Position numbers and translations under genes: made by a program. A stretch of 56,833 nucleotides of DNA from a virus: IMG/VR virus record IMGVR_UViG_3300013108_000466, positions 1 to 56,833 of that record; one strand, 5' to 3'. Shown piece by piece: positions 35,610 to 45,240 of the stretch. The notes beneath the pieces were generated by a model. That model made no database searches, was not told the origin of the DNA, and saw only the letters and a program-made list of their open reading frames with translations. How positions within the stretch are numbered: position 1 is the stretch's first letter; each line of letters opens with the position of its first letter.

Positions 35610-36299
35610 ATGCCATATTATCCGTCATCCCAAGTAAAAACAAATCTCTATACTAATGGAGATGAGTTTACTGACAGCAGAGGGGCTCCTTATGTTGGTT
35701 ATTATTTTATTAACTCTAAAGGGGAAACATATACAGGTAAAACCCCTCAAGATACCCAAGTAAGACGTTTATACGCTGCACCTAACTCAGATAATGAAAA
35801 CCCAGTTTATATAGCAGATAAATTTAAAGTATCAACTCCAGATGGCAATTATTCATTTTATAATATAGATTATCCTTACTATGATGCAATAGGTAGAGAT
35901 TGGAAACAATCAACAAATGCACCATTAAAACCAGTACAAGAGATAAACTTACCAACAGAGAATGATTATAATGTAGGTGAATTTCAAAGATATTTCCTAA
36001 GAAAAAACAACGAAATACAATTTATAGAAGTAAACTTTAAACAATATCAAATGTTTAATGATCAAAATGCAAAAGTACAATGGCAAACCTATACACCAAT
36101 ACAAATAAGTTGGGTAATAGTAGGTGATCTTGAGGACGTATATAATACAAATAAAAACATAGTAAAATTATACGAAACAAGAAATAAAATGGTTGGTTTT
36201 GTAAGTTATTTTAATAATAGGTTCGCTAAATTCTGTAGAAAAGAAACTGAAGAAGAAAGAAGTACGTCTACTCCTACAAGTATAATTGGAGGTTACTAA
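35610..36299 (+). CDS. Baseplate-region structural protein, unknown
   Basis: 229 residues, rich in Tyr/Asn/Thr and beta-forming segments such as 'APYVGYYFINSKGETYTGKTPQDT'. It follows the hub gene by 1 nt and ends the structural operon; the next base pairs hold a non-late promoter. Probably a virion component by position; I cannot name the family. Confidence 0.65.
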   Translation: MPYYPSSQVKTNLYTNGDEFTDSRGAPYVGYYFINSKGETYTGKTPQDTQVRRLYAAPNSDNENPVYIADKFKVSTPDGNYSFYNIDYPYYDAIGRDWKQSTNAPLKPVQEINLPTENDYNVGEFQRYFLRKNNEIQFIEVNFKQYQMFNDQNAKVQWQTYTPIQISWVIVGDLEDVYNTNKNIVKLYETRNKMVGFVSYFNNRFAKFCRKETEEERSTSTPTSIIGGY

Positions 36300-36314
36300 A
36301 TCATTTCGTATATT
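36286..36314 (+). promoter_or_regulatory. Bacteroidota-type promoter (TTGGA-N18-CG-TATATT)
   Basis: TTG 36286-36288 and TATATT 36309-36314 with 20-nt spacing; upstream of the polymerase gene and the whole replication block. Confidence 0.75.
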
Positions 36315-36335
36315 TAAGGCAAATTAGGTTATATT

Positions 36336-37604
36336 ATGTACTGGCTAGTAGAAGAAGAACAGCAGTTAGATGTTCTATTAAATAGTGGTTTTAAACAAGC
36401 ATTTATTGAGGTTATCCCTTATAGTGACCACATACACCCAACGTTAAATAGCGTTAGTTTGGTGTATATTAGACCGATAAATGCAAGTAAAGGCTATATG
36501 TTATGCGTTTCACATAGTGAAACTTTAAGTGTGTTAAAAACGCGTATAGACCAATTAATAGATAATTTTGATATTTTGTTTTGTCGCGATAAAAAAGAGA
36601 TGTTACATTACTACCCAAGCAAAGCTCTTTACGACATAAATGTGCCTCCTACTACGTATATACGACCATACACAAAAGCACATGAATTACTTAATTATAA
36701 ACATAAAGATAACCCAAAAGTAAATACATTTATCCCAGTTGTTAAACACTATGAGATGTGTGAGCAAATGTATTGGGATTTAAAAGATAATATAAACAAA
36801 ACCAAAACAGATTATGATGAATTCTTTAACCATAGAGTATCCGTGGTATTCAACGCCATCGAAAGGATGGGAATACAAATTCAACCCGAGCGATTCAAAG
36901 AATACTTTTACGATGAAGCAGGACCCAAGGTTTACACTCAATACAACCTTAAAACTACAACAACAAGACCAAGTAATAAATTCAAAGGAGTAAATTATGC
37001 AGCACTTAATAAAGAAACGGGATGTAGGAAAGCTTTTATACCAAGCAATGATAGCTTTTACGAGATTGATATTAGCGCTTATCATCCTAGTTTGTCTTGT
37101 CGTCTCGTCGATTATAATTTTCCCACTGTGGATATTCACGCGCATATGGCGAAACTTTATGGGGTAAGTTATGGCAAGTCAAAAGAGTTAACATTCAAGC
37201 AATTATACGGAGGTGTCTTTGACAATTATAGACATCTGGAATTTTTTCAAAAAGTAGAAGAATACGTAGGAAAGACGTGGAGTAAATTTCAAAGCGAAGG
37301 GAAGATTCAATGTCCGATTTCTGGGTATGTATTTGAAAAAGAAAAATTAGATAATATGAATCCGCAAAAGTTATTTAATTATTTGTTACAAAACTTGGAG
37401 ACATCAATGAACGTTCGTATACTGTGGGACGTACTTCGTTTGTTAAGAGGTAAGAAAACAAAAATTGTATTATATACTTATGATTCGTTTTTGTTTGATT
37501 TGGATGAAGAAGAAGCCGACTTAATTGACAATGTAAAGAAAATATTTAAAAAATATAAATTTAATATAAAAACCAAACAAGGAAATGATTACGACTTTAG
37601 ATAG
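36336..37604 (+). CDS. Divergent family A DNA polymerase, exonuclease-less
   Basis: 422 residues. Palm/finger motifs of Pol I type are visible: TTTTRPSNKFKGVNYAALN (template-grip region), motif A Y-E-I-D245-I-S-A-Y-H-P, an O-helix-like K-E-L-T-F-K-Q-L-Y-G-G, and motif C Y-T-Y-D383-S. The second catalytic Asp is kept, but the usual H-D-E is Y-D-S. The N-terminal about 150 residues do not show a 3'-5' exonuclease. T4-like phages normally encode family B gp43, so this is atypical; it may be the main polymerase or an accessory one. The end overlaps the next gene by 20 nt. Confidence 0.7.
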   Translation: MYWLVEEEQQLDVLLNSGFKQAFIEVIPYSDHIHPTLNSVSLVYIRPINASKGYMLCVSHSETLSVLKTRIDQLIDNFDILFCRDKKEMLHYYPSKALYDINVPPTTYIRPYTKAHELLNYKHKDNPKVNTFIPVVKHYEMCEQMYWDLKDNINKTKTDYDEFFNHRVSVVFNAIERMGIQIQPERFKEYFYDEAGPKVYTQYNLKTTTTRPSNKFKGVNYAALNKETGCRKAFIPSNDSFYEIDISAYHPSLSCRLVDYNFPTVDIHAHMAKLYGVSYGKSKELTFKQLYGGVFDNYRHLEFFQKVEEYVGKTWSKFQSEGKIQCPISGYVFEKEKLDNMNPQKLFNYLLQNLETSMNVRILWDVLRLLRGKKTKIVLYTYDSFLFDLDEEEADLIDNVKKIFKKYKFNIKTKQGNDYDFR

Positions 37605-38052
37605 ACCTTCAAATACGTATAAGGTGAACTATGATGTGATTACATCATTAAATAACTTAGGAGATTTGAATAATAAACTGTTTTGTACTTTTACTGATCT
37701 AGATAACCTAGATGCATTGATTGAAGAAATTACTTCAAAATATGTTATTATCTATAACAAAATGTTTGTTTTAGAAATAGTAGGCAGTGACGAATATGTA
37801 GTTACTTATAATGTAGATCAAGGAAATGTACACACCATACCAGATAATACTATCCTAGTCCATAGGAAAAAGGAATCTAACACCTTGTATACTATTAACG
37901 CTTTAAATGAATTAATTAAAAAGCTTAATAATGGTGTTGTTGATACCAAATATAAAGTGGATTGGCAACACTACAGAAATTGTGTTTTACTTACCCAACA
38001 CAATGAACTCAACCAATTAAATACAAAAATTCACAAAATAATTGAAGTATAG
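37585..38052 (+). CDS. Hypothetical protein between polymerase and SSB genes
   Basis: 155 residues, Asn/Asp/Leu-rich, mixed alpha/beta, no motif recognised. It overlaps the polymerase end by 20 nt, so it is probably translationally coupled and co-expressed with replication genes. A polymerase accessory function is possible but only by position. Confidence 0.65.
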   Translation: MITTLDRPSNTYKVNYDVITSLNNLGDLNNKLFCTFTDLDNLDALIEEITSKYVIIYNKMFVLEIVGSDEYVVTYNVDQGNVHTIPDNTILVHRKKESNTLYTINALNELIKKLNNGVVDTKYKVDWQHYRNCVLLTQHNELNQLNTKIHKIIEV

Positions 38053-38053
38053 T

Positions 38054-38082
38054 TTGGCTCCCCAAATTATGGTTCGTATATT
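38054..38082 (+). promoter_or_regulatory. Bacteroidota-type promoter (TTGGC-N18-CG-TATATT)
   Basis: TTG 38054-38056, TATATT 38077-38082, spacing 20 nt. A small TTTGG/CCAAA inverted repeat (38053-38057 with 38062-38066) covers the -33 element. It precedes the SSB/UvsX operon. Confidence 0.75.
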
Positions 38083-38125
38083 GTGTGCATAAACAAAAGT
38101 TATAAATAAAAATTAGTTACAAATT

Positions 38126-38962
38126 ATGGATTTATCAATGCTTAAACAGAAGTTGGACACGCTCCAACAAAAAACACCTGCAGGTGGACAAAAGAGAGAT
38201 TATAGTCTTACATTTTGGAGACCAACAGTAGGTAAACAACAAATTAGAATTGTACCATCAGCGTATAATGCTAAAAACCCATTTACGGAATTAAAATTCT
38301 ATTATGGGATTACAAACAAGGTTATGATTTCACCTGAGAATTTTGGTGAAAAAGACCCAATTGCTCTATTTGCTAAGAAGCTTAGAGAAGAGTATAGTAA
38401 AGAGAATTATCTATTAGCTAAAAAATTAGATGCTAAAACTAGAATCTTTGCACCTGTTATCGTTAGAGGAGAGGAGGACAAAGGTGTTAGATTATGGCAA
38501 TTTGGAAAGTTAATTTATGAAGAATTACTTTCATTAGCTGTGGATGAAGAAATCGGTGATTATACTGATATTGTAAACGGTAGAGATCTTACAATTGAAA
38601 CAGTAGGTCCTGAATCTACAGGTACTCAATATAATAAGTCTTCAGTTAGAGTTAGATTAAAAGAAACACCACTTAGTAGTGATGCTGCTCAAGTAGAAGA
38701 GTGGAAAAAAGACCAACCAGACCCAACTGCTGAATTTAAAAGATTTACATTTGATGAAATGAAATCAGCATTAGAAAAATGGTTAGCTCCTGAGGAATCA
38801 GAAGGTGAAGGTGATATCATTTCAGAACCAGCAAGTGATTTTGATGATGAGAAAAAATCGAATTTTAGTTTAGATACATCAAACGTTAAAAAAGGTAAAT
38901 CAGATCAATTTGATTCACTATTTGATGGAGATGAAAATAAACCTGACGATTTACCCTTCTAA
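38126..38962 (+). CDS. gp32: Single-stranded DNA-binding protein (gp32-like)
   Basis: 278 residues. The N-terminus 'MDLSMLKQKLDTLQ' is a helical self-association leader as in gp32-like proteins; an OB-fold core with 'FWRPTVGKQQIRIVPS' and 'FGKLIYEELLSLA' follows. The acidic Asp/Glu/Ser C-tail ends D-D-L-P-F, resembling the partner-binding tip of SSB. The zinc-ribbon Cys residues of T4 gp32 are absent. It protects ssDNA and recruits replication and recombination proteins, and is encoded directly before UvsX. Confidence 0.85.
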   Translation: MDLSMLKQKLDTLQQKTPAGGQKRDYSLTFWRPTVGKQQIRIVPSAYNAKNPFTELKFYYGITNKVMISPENFGEKDPIALFAKKLREEYSKENYLLAKKLDAKTRIFAPVIVRGEEDKGVRLWQFGKLIYEELLSLAVDEEIGDYTDIVNGRDLTIETVGPESTGTQYNKSSVRVRLKETPLSSDAAQVEEWKKDQPDPTAEFKRFTFDEMKSALEKWLAPEESEGEGDIISEPASDFDDEKKSNFSLDTSNVKKGKSDQFDSLFDGDENKPDDLPF

Positions 38963-38964
38963 AT

Positions 38965-40035
38965 ATGGCGAGACAGAAAAAATCATTATCGGCGGCAGTC
39001 TCTAAAGAAATCCAATCTAAATTTGATTTATCAAGTTTTAAGAATAAGAAAGGACTAGATAAGAATGTTAAATTTAAGGACCAAGAATGGTTACCTTTAT
39101 CAAAAGCATTCCAAGATGTTACTTCTATTCCTGGTATTCCTATGGGACACATTGTGTTACTAAGAGGACACTCCGATACAGGTAAGACAACAGCATTAAT
39201 TGAAGCAGCAGTATCTGCGCAAAAGCGTAGAATACTGCCTGTATTCATTATTACTGAGATGAAATGGAATTGGGAACATGCAATCCAAATGGGATTAGAC
39301 ATTAATATTGAAAGAGATGAAAATGGTGAAGTTGTAGATTATGATGGTAATTTTCTTTATGTTGATAGAGAAACTATTCACTCAATTGAAGACGTAGCTG
39401 GATTTATTTTAGATTTATTAGATGAACAAAAGAAAGGTAATTTACCTTATGATTTATTATTCTTATGGGATAGTATTGGATCAGTACCTTGTGAAATGTC
39501 TATTAAATCAAATAAAAATAATAATGAATGGAATGCAGGTGCAATGTCAACTCAATTTGGAAATAATGTAAATCAAAGAATTACATTGTCAAGAAAAGAG
39601 TCATCACCATTTACTAATACATTAGTTTGTATTAATAAGGTATGGACAGCTAAAGCAGAATCACCTATGGGACAACCTAAATTAATGAATAAAGGTGGAT
39701 TTGCTATGTGGTTTGATTCAACATTTGTAGTTACATTTGGTAATATTTCAAATGCTGGAACATCTAAAATTAAAGCAATTAAAGATGGTAAACAAGTTGA
39801 ATTTGCTAAAAGAGTAAATATTCAAATTGACAAGAATCACATTAATGGTGTTACTACGAGGGGAAAAATTGTTATGACTCCACATGGTTTCATTAATGAT
39901 AACGACAAAGAACTAAAACAATACAAGTCAGATAATTCAACTGAATGGGCTAAAGTATTAGGTGGAGGTGATTTTGATATCATTGAAGAAAATTATGTAG
40001 AGAACATTTCACATTTCGAAAAAGAACCAGAATAA
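38965..40035 (+). CDS. uvsX: UvsX/RecA-like recombinase
   Basis: 356 residues. Walker A is G-H-S-D-T-G-K-T-T (about 65-73) and Walker B LLFLWDSIGSVP (about 165-176), followed by RecA-type L1/L2 regions with FGNNVNQRI and the 'NHINGVTTRG' segment. It forms filaments on ssDNA for strand exchange and recombination-dependent replication. Its place beside the gp32-like protein and helicase fits T4 logic. Confidence 0.9.
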   Translation: MARQKKSLSAAVSKEIQSKFDLSSFKNKKGLDKNVKFKDQEWLPLSKAFQDVTSIPGIPMGHIVLLRGHSDTGKTTALIEAAVSAQKRRILPVFIITEMKWNWEHAIQMGLDINIERDENGEVVDYDGNFLYVDRETIHSIEDVAGFILDLLDEQKKGNLPYDLLFLWDSIGSVPCEMSIKSNKNNNEWNAGAMSTQFGNNVNQRITLSRKESSPFTNTLVCINKVWTAKAESPMGQPKLMNKGGFAMWFDSTFVVTFGNISNAGTSKIKAIKDGKQVEFAKRVNIQIDKNHINGVTTRGKIVMTPHGFINDNDKELKQYKSDNSTEWAKVLGGGDFDIIEENYVENISHFEKEPE

Positions 40036-40039
40036 AATT

Positions 40040-41080
40040 ATGAAGCAAAAAGAATTATTTAAGTTGCTGGATGAAGTCCAGGAGCAAGGGGAGGAAACTG
40101 TACAGAATAGACATGATAAAGTATTATTGATAGATGGTTTAAATCTATTTTTTAGGAACTTTGCTATGATGAATATGGTAAATCCTGATGGAATCCACAT
40201 TGGAGGGTTAGGTGGGTTCTTTCGTTCTTTAGGCGCAATGATTAGACAAACTAACCCTACTTCTGTTTATGTGGTATTCGATGGTGCAGGTTCTACGGCT
40301 AGCCGAAAGAACTTGCACTCCGAGTACAAACAAGATCGTGATATTAGAAGGATTACTAATTGGGATGCATTTGATAATTTAGAAGAAGAACATGATTCAA
40401 AAGTAGATCAAATAGTTCGTATAATCCAATATTTAAAATTATTACCTGTTAAAACAACAGTCATTGATAAAGTTGAGGCAGATGATATTATCGCAGTATT
40501 GGCTGAAAAATTAGTAGAAAAGCATAATTCAACGTGTTTTATTGTTTCAAGCGATAAAGATTTTGTACAGTTAGTTACTGATAAAATTATTCTATATAGA
40601 CCAATGGAAAAAGAATATTATACTCCAAAGGTAGTAAAAGAAAAATTTGGTGTATTAACTGAAAATTTTATTCTATATAAAACATTATTAGGAGACAATT
40701 CAGATAAAATTCCAGGTGTTAAAGGGTTAGGTGTAAAAGGTATATTTAAAAAATTTCCTGAATTACAAACCCAACCTCTTACATTAGATGATATTTTTGA
40801 TATTTCTACTAGGAAATTTAAAGATCATGTTGTATATTCACGCATAGTTCAAGATCAAAATAGATTAGAGACTAACTATAAAATTATGGATCTAAGTACT
40901 CCCATGATTGATGATAGAGAGAAGGATTATTTAGATGATTTAATTACAGAAGACATACCTGAATTTAACCCAGATATGTTTGTTCAGTTTTACAACGAAG
41001 ACAAATTAGGTGGGATGATTAGGAATTTAGAAACATGGTTAAAAGATATATTTTTACATTTTAAAGGTTATAAAAATTGA
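40040..41080 (+). CDS. rnh: 5'-3' exonuclease / flap nuclease (T4 RNase H-like)
   Basis: 346 residues. Acidic metal-site motifs are LLIDGLNLFFR (about 30-40), VVFDGAGS (about 75-82), KVEADDIIAVLAE (about 150-162) and IVSSDKDFVQL; the helix-hairpin-helix region is 'LLGDNSDKIPGVKGLGVKG' (about 220-238). It removes RNA primers and 5' flaps. The TGA stop overlaps the next gene's TTG start as TTGA. Confidence 0.9.
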   Translation: MKQKELFKLLDEVQEQGEETVQNRHDKVLLIDGLNLFFRNFAMMNMVNPDGIHIGGLGGFFRSLGAMIRQTNPTSVYVVFDGAGSTASRKNLHSEYKQDRDIRRITNWDAFDNLEEEHDSKVDQIVRIIQYLKLLPVKTTVIDKVEADDIIAVLAEKLVEKHNSTCFIVSSDKDFVQLVTDKIILYRPMEKEYYTPKVVKEKFGVLTENFILYKTLLGDNSDKIPGVKGLGVKGIFKKFPELQTQPLTLDDIFDISTRKFKDHVVYSRIVQDQNRLETNYKIMDLSTPMIDDREKDYLDDLITEDIPEFNPDMFVQFYNEDKLGGMIRNLETWLKDIFLHFKGYKN

Positions 41081-42462
41081 CACTACAAACATTAAATCAA
41101 TACGGACCCGATTTTCAAATTAAAGCAATTTCATCATTGCTTACTCACAAAGAATTTTTAACTAATATCCATGATATTATTAGTGAAGATTTTTTTGAAA
41201 ATAGTGCTCACAAATGGGCAATTAAAGAAATTTTAAAGTATTATGATAAGTATCATACTACACCTTCATTAGAAGTATTAAAAGTTGAATTACAAAAAGT
41301 AGATAATGATGTTTTACAAGTATCTATTAAAGAACAGTTAAAACAAGCTTACGTAGCATCAGATGAAGATCTAAAATATGTTCAGGAAGAATTTACTAAT
41401 TTTTGTAGAAATCAACAATTAAAGAAAGCATTAATGTCATCTGTAGATTTATTAAAAGCAGGTGATTTTGAAGCTATTAGAACAATAGTAGACGGAGCTT
41501 TAAGAGCTGGTCAAGATAAAAACGTAGGACATGAATATATTAAAGATATTGAAGAACGATATAGAGAAAACTCTCGTACAACTATACCTACACCTTGGGA
41601 CAAAATTAATGATTTACTACAAGGTGGATTGGGAAATGGAGATTTTGGTCTTATTTTTGGTAATCCTGGAGGCGGTAAATCATGGTCTCTTGTAGCATTA
41701 GGAGGTAATGCTGTTAGATTAGGTTACAATGTAATTCATTATACTTTAGAATTAGGTGAAGATTATGTTGGAAAGCGATATGACGCCTTCTTCACCCAAA
41801 TTCCAGTTAATAAAACTTCGTTACTTAGACCAAAAGTCGAAGAGATCATACCTCAATTACCAGGTAGGTTAATAATTAAAGAATTTCCAACAGGACGTGC
41901 AACTATGTCAACAATTGAATCACATATTAAGAAAGTTGAAAGTATGGGGATTAAAGCTGATTTAGTAATTATTGATTACGTTGATCTTCTTTCGTCAAGA
42001 AAGAAAAATAGGGAGCGTAAGGACGAAATTGATGATATTTATGGAAGCACAAAAGGCTTAGCTCGAGAACTTGACATTCCTATTTGGTCAGTTTCTCAAG
42101 TAAACAGAGCCGGGTCGAACGATGACATTATAGAAGGAGATAAAGCAGCTGGTTCTTATGATAAGCTGATGATCACTGACTTTTGTATGTCTCTTTCAAG
42201 AAAAAAAGAAGATAAAGTAAAAGGAACAGGTAGATTTCATATTATGAAAAACAGATACGGTACAGATGGTTTGACTTTTGCAGTTAAAGCAGATACAGCA
42301 ACTGGCCACTTTGAAGTACATAATTATAATACAGACCTAGACGAAGAAGAAACTTTTACTCCAGCGGTTAAAACAAATAAGTTTGATACTGATACAGACA
42401 AATTTGATAAGCAAAAACTCCGCAGCTTATATGACCCAGGTTTTTTTGAACTGAGTAAATAA
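41077..42462 (+). CDS. gp41: Replicative DnaB-type helicase (gp41-like)
   Basis: 461 residues starting at TTG 41077, which overlaps the upstream stop; no closer ATG gives a complete N-terminal domain. The RecA-type motor has Walker A GNPGGGKSW (about 195-203) and Walker B DLVIIDYVDLL (about 299-309), with an arginine finger region 'GRFHIMKNRYG' near the C-terminus. The N-terminal helical domain is of the DnaB type. It unwinds the fork ahead of the polymerase. Confidence 0.9.
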   Translation: MTLQTLNQYGPDFQIKAISSLLTHKEFLTNIHDIISEDFFENSAHKWAIKEILKYYDKYHTTPSLEVLKVELQKVDNDVLQVSIKEQLKQAYVASDEDLKYVQEEFTNFCRNQQLKKALMSSVDLLKAGDFEAIRTIVDGALRAGQDKNVGHEYIKDIEERYRENSRTTIPTPWDKINDLLQGGLGNGDFGLIFGNPGGGKSWSLVALGGNAVRLGYNVIHYTLELGEDYVGKRYDAFFTQIPVNKTSLLRPKVEEIIPQLPGRLIIKEFPTGRATMSTIESHIKKVESMGIKADLVIIDYVDLLSSRKKNRERKDEIDDIYGSTKGLARELDIPIWSVSQVNRAGSNDDIIEGDKAAGSYDKLMITDFCMSLSRKKEDKVKGTGRFHIMKNRYGTDGLTFAVKADTATGHFEVHNYNTDLDEEETFTPAVKTNKFDTDTDKFDKQKLRSLYDPGFFELSK

Positions 42463-42483
42463 CTAATTAAAACACATTTTAAA

Positions 42484-43470
42484 ATGGCAAAAACATCATT
42501 ATTACAAGAACGTATCGTTTATAAACCCTTTGAATATCCAGAAGCACATGACTATTGGATGAAACAACAACAAGCACATTGGCTTCATACTGAAGTACCA
42601 ATGATGTCAGATGTAAATGACTGGAAACAAAATCTTAGTGAAACCGAAAAAACTATTATTGGTTCGATACTAAAAGGTTTTGCCCAAACGGAAACTGTAG
42701 TAAATGATTATTGGTCATCATTAGTAACTAAATGGTTTAGAAAACCAGAAGTAATTAAAATGGCTGTTACATTTGGAGCATTTGAAACAATTCATGCTGA
42801 AGCTTATTCTTTATTAAACGAAGAATTAGGTTTAGATGATTTTGCTGAATTTTTAGAAGATGAAGCAACAATGGCTAAAATTGAAACATTAATGAATGTT
42901 AGAGATAGTCATGATGGTACTCCTAATTGGCATGAAAGAGCTAAATCATTAGCAATCTTTTCTGCGTTTACAGAAGGAGTTAATTTATTTTCTTCTTTTG
43001 CTGTTTTATTATCATTTAAATTAGATAATAAACTTAAAGGTGTAGGTCAAATTGTAGAATGGAGTATTAGAGACGAATCATTACATTCAGATGCAGGATG
43101 TTGGTTATTTAGAACTTTACTAAAAGAACACCCTGAATTAGATACACCTGAATTAAGAGCTGATATTGAAGAAGCAGCTCGTTTATCTTTAAAATTAGAA
43201 TTAGATTTTATTGATAAAGTTTATGAAATGGGAGACTTAAATGGGTGTCCAAAATATGATTTAATATCTTTTATTAAGCATAGAGTAAATACTAAAATGA
43301 GTGATTTAGGATATGGAGCAATAGTAAATGGTATAGATCAAGAAGCAGTACAAAGAATGAGTTGGTTTGATAATCTTTCAGGTGGAAAACAACATACAGA
43401 TTTCTTTGCAAATAGAGTAACAAATTATAGTAAAGGTGTTCAAAATTGGGATGCCGCAGCAATGTTTTAA
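42484..43470 (+). CDS. nrdB: Ribonucleotide reductase beta subunit (class I NrdB)
   Basis: 328 residues. Di-iron ligand motifs E-T-I-H-A-E-A-Y (with the radical Tyr) and R-D-E-S-L-H-S-D (ExxH) are present, plus an EGVNLFSSFA ligand helix. It makes the tyrosyl radical used by NrdA, encoded 3 nt downstream in the unusual beta-alpha order. It supplies dNTPs for phage replication. The C-terminus NWDAAAMF would dock to NrdA. Confidence 0.93.
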   Translation: MAKTSLLQERIVYKPFEYPEAHDYWMKQQQAHWLHTEVPMMSDVNDWKQNLSETEKTIIGSILKGFAQTETVVNDYWSSLVTKWFRKPEVIKMAVTFGAFETIHAEAYSLLNEELGLDDFAEFLEDEATMAKIETLMNVRDSHDGTPNWHERAKSLAIFSAFTEGVNLFSSFAVLLSFKLDNKLKGVGQIVEWSIRDESLHSDAGCWLFRTLLKEHPELDTPELRADIEEAARLSLKLELDFIDKVYEMGDLNGCPKYDLISFIKHRVNTKMSDLGYGAIVNGIDQEAVQRMSWFDNLSGGKQHTDFFANRVTNYSKGVQNWDAAAMF

Positions 43471-43473
43471 GAT

Positions 43474-45186
43474 ATGGATAATAATTTAATAGCAGATTAT
43501 AGTAATTGGACACCAGGAAAAGAATATCCTGAGTGGATGGATGAAATTTCTTTAGCAACAATTTCTAAAGGATACTTACTTCCAGGTGAAACAGTAAAAA
43601 CAGCATATAAAAGAGTAGCAAATGCATCAGCAGCTAGACTTAAAAAACCAGAATTAGCAAATAAATTTTTTAAATATATTTGGAATGGTTGGATTGGATT
43701 AGCATCACCTGTTATTTCAAATATGGGAACTGATAGGGGTTTACCAATATCATGTTTTGGTATTGATACTCCTGATTCTATACGTGGAATTGGTTTAACT
43801 AATGCAGAACTAATGAAATTAACAGCATCTGGTGGAGGTGTAGGTATTAGTGTATCTCGCATTAGAAAACGTGGAGAATATATTTCAGGTAATGGTAAAA
43901 GTGAAGGTGTAGTTCCATGGTGTAAAATTTATGATTCTGCAATTATTGCTACAAACCAAGGTAATGTTAGAAGAGGTGCTGCATCAGTTAATTTAGATAT
44001 TGAACATGGTGATATAGATGAATTTTTAGAAATTAGAAGACCTAAAGGTGATCCTAACAGACAATGTTTAAATTTACATCAATGTGTTGTTGTAGGAGAT
44101 AGCTTTATGAGAAAATTAGAAGCTAGGGACCCAGAATCAATGAATAGATGGGCTAAAGTTCTTAAATCAAGAATGGAAACAGGAGAACCTTATATCATGT
44201 ATAAGGATAATGTAAATAAAAATAATCCTATAGCTTATAGAATGCACAATTTAGATGTTTCTATGACTAATATTTGTTCTGAAATCACATTATTTACAGA
44301 TGAAGAACATTCATTTATTTGTTGTTTATCTTCTTTAAACTTAGCTAAATGGGAAGAATATAAGGACACAGATTGTATTCAAACTGCAATTTGGTTTTTA
44401 GATGGTGTAATGCAAGAGTTTATAGATAAATCTAATGGTAAAGAATCATTAAAAAGAACTCATAAACATGCTGCTAAAGGTAGAGCATTAGGATTAGGTG
44501 TAATGGGTTGGCATACATTCTTACAACAAAAAGGATTACCATTTAACTCAGTAGCTTCTACAGTTCATACTAGAAATATATTTAATAAAATTAGAAGTGA
44601 AGCAGAAAGTGCTTCAATGAATTTAGCTGCTGAATATGGAGAACCTTTATGGTGTAGAGGAACTGGTATGAGAAATACTCATTTATTAGCCGTTGCTCCT
44701 ACAGTTTCAAATTCTGTTATTTGTGGTGGTATTTCTGCTGGTATTGAACCTTTACCTGCTAATGTTTATACTTTTAATGGTGCTAAAGGTACTTTTATTA
44801 GAAAAAATAAATCATTAGAAGCTTTACTTGAGTCTAAAGGTGAAAATAAGGAAAAATGGTGGAAACAAATGTTACAAGAAGGAGGATCTGTTCTAGGTTT
44901 ACCAGATAGTGTTTTATCTGCAGACGAAAAAGAAGTATTCTTAACATTTTCAGAAACAAATCAATTAGAATTAGTAAAACAAGCAGCTGAAAGACAAAAA
45001 TATATTGACCAAACTCAATCATTAAATTTATCATTTGACCCTAATGATTCACCAAAATGGATTAATCAAGTGCATATGGAAGGTTGGAAACTTGGTGTCA
45101 AAACGTTCTACTATTTGCGAACTGATTCAGTAATTAAAGGAGATTTGGGAAGTAGGCAAGCAGATTGTCTTTCTTGCGATGGATAG
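43474..45186 (+). CDS. nrdA: Ribonucleotide reductase alpha subunit (class I NrdA, no ATP cone)
   Basis: 570 residues, shorter than E. coli NrdA because no N-terminal ATP-cone is seen. Active-site pattern: first redox Cys in ISCFG; catalytic Cys-x-Glu in TNICSEI; second redox Cys in CCLSSLN; Tyr pair near the C-terminus in TFYYLRTD; terminal C-L-S-C-D-G for reduction by thioredoxin or glutaredoxin. A thioredoxin is encoded at 54910. Lack of the cone implies weak or no dATP feedback. Confidence 0.93.
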   Translation: MDNNLIADYSNWTPGKEYPEWMDEISLATISKGYLLPGETVKTAYKRVANASAARLKKPELANKFFKYIWNGWIGLASPVISNMGTDRGLPISCFGIDTPDSIRGIGLTNAELMKLTASGGGVGISVSRIRKRGEYISGNGKSEGVVPWCKIYDSAIIATNQGNVRRGAASVNLDIEHGDIDEFLEIRRPKGDPNRQCLNLHQCVVVGDSFMRKLEARDPESMNRWAKVLKSRMETGEPYIMYKDNVNKNNPIAYRMHNLDVSMTNICSEITLFTDEEHSFICCLSSLNLAKWEEYKDTDCIQTAIWFLDGVMQEFIDKSNGKESLKRTHKHAAKGRALGLGVMGWHTFLQQKGLPFNSVASTVHTRNIFNKIRSEAESASMNLAAEYGEPLWCRGTGMRNTHLLAVAPTVSNSVICGGISAGIEPLPANVYTFNGAKGTFIRKNKSLEALLESKGENKEKWWKQMLQEGGSVLGLPDSVLSADEKEVFLTFSETNQLELVKQAAERQKYIDQTQSLNLSFDPNDSPKWINQVHMEGWKLGVKTFYYLRTDSVIKGDLGSRQADCLSCDG

Positions 45187-45208
45187 ATAAATCTAAGAAT
45201 ATCCTCAC

Positions 45209-45223
45209 ATATTTATCGTCAAA
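45209..45223 (+). promoter_or_regulatory. Weak late-type motif (ATATTTATCGTCAAA)
   Basis: The first eight bases match the late motif; 17 nt upstream of the outer-membrane protein gene. Low confidence. Confidence 0.3.
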
Positions 45224-45240
45224 CATAAATAGATACATAC

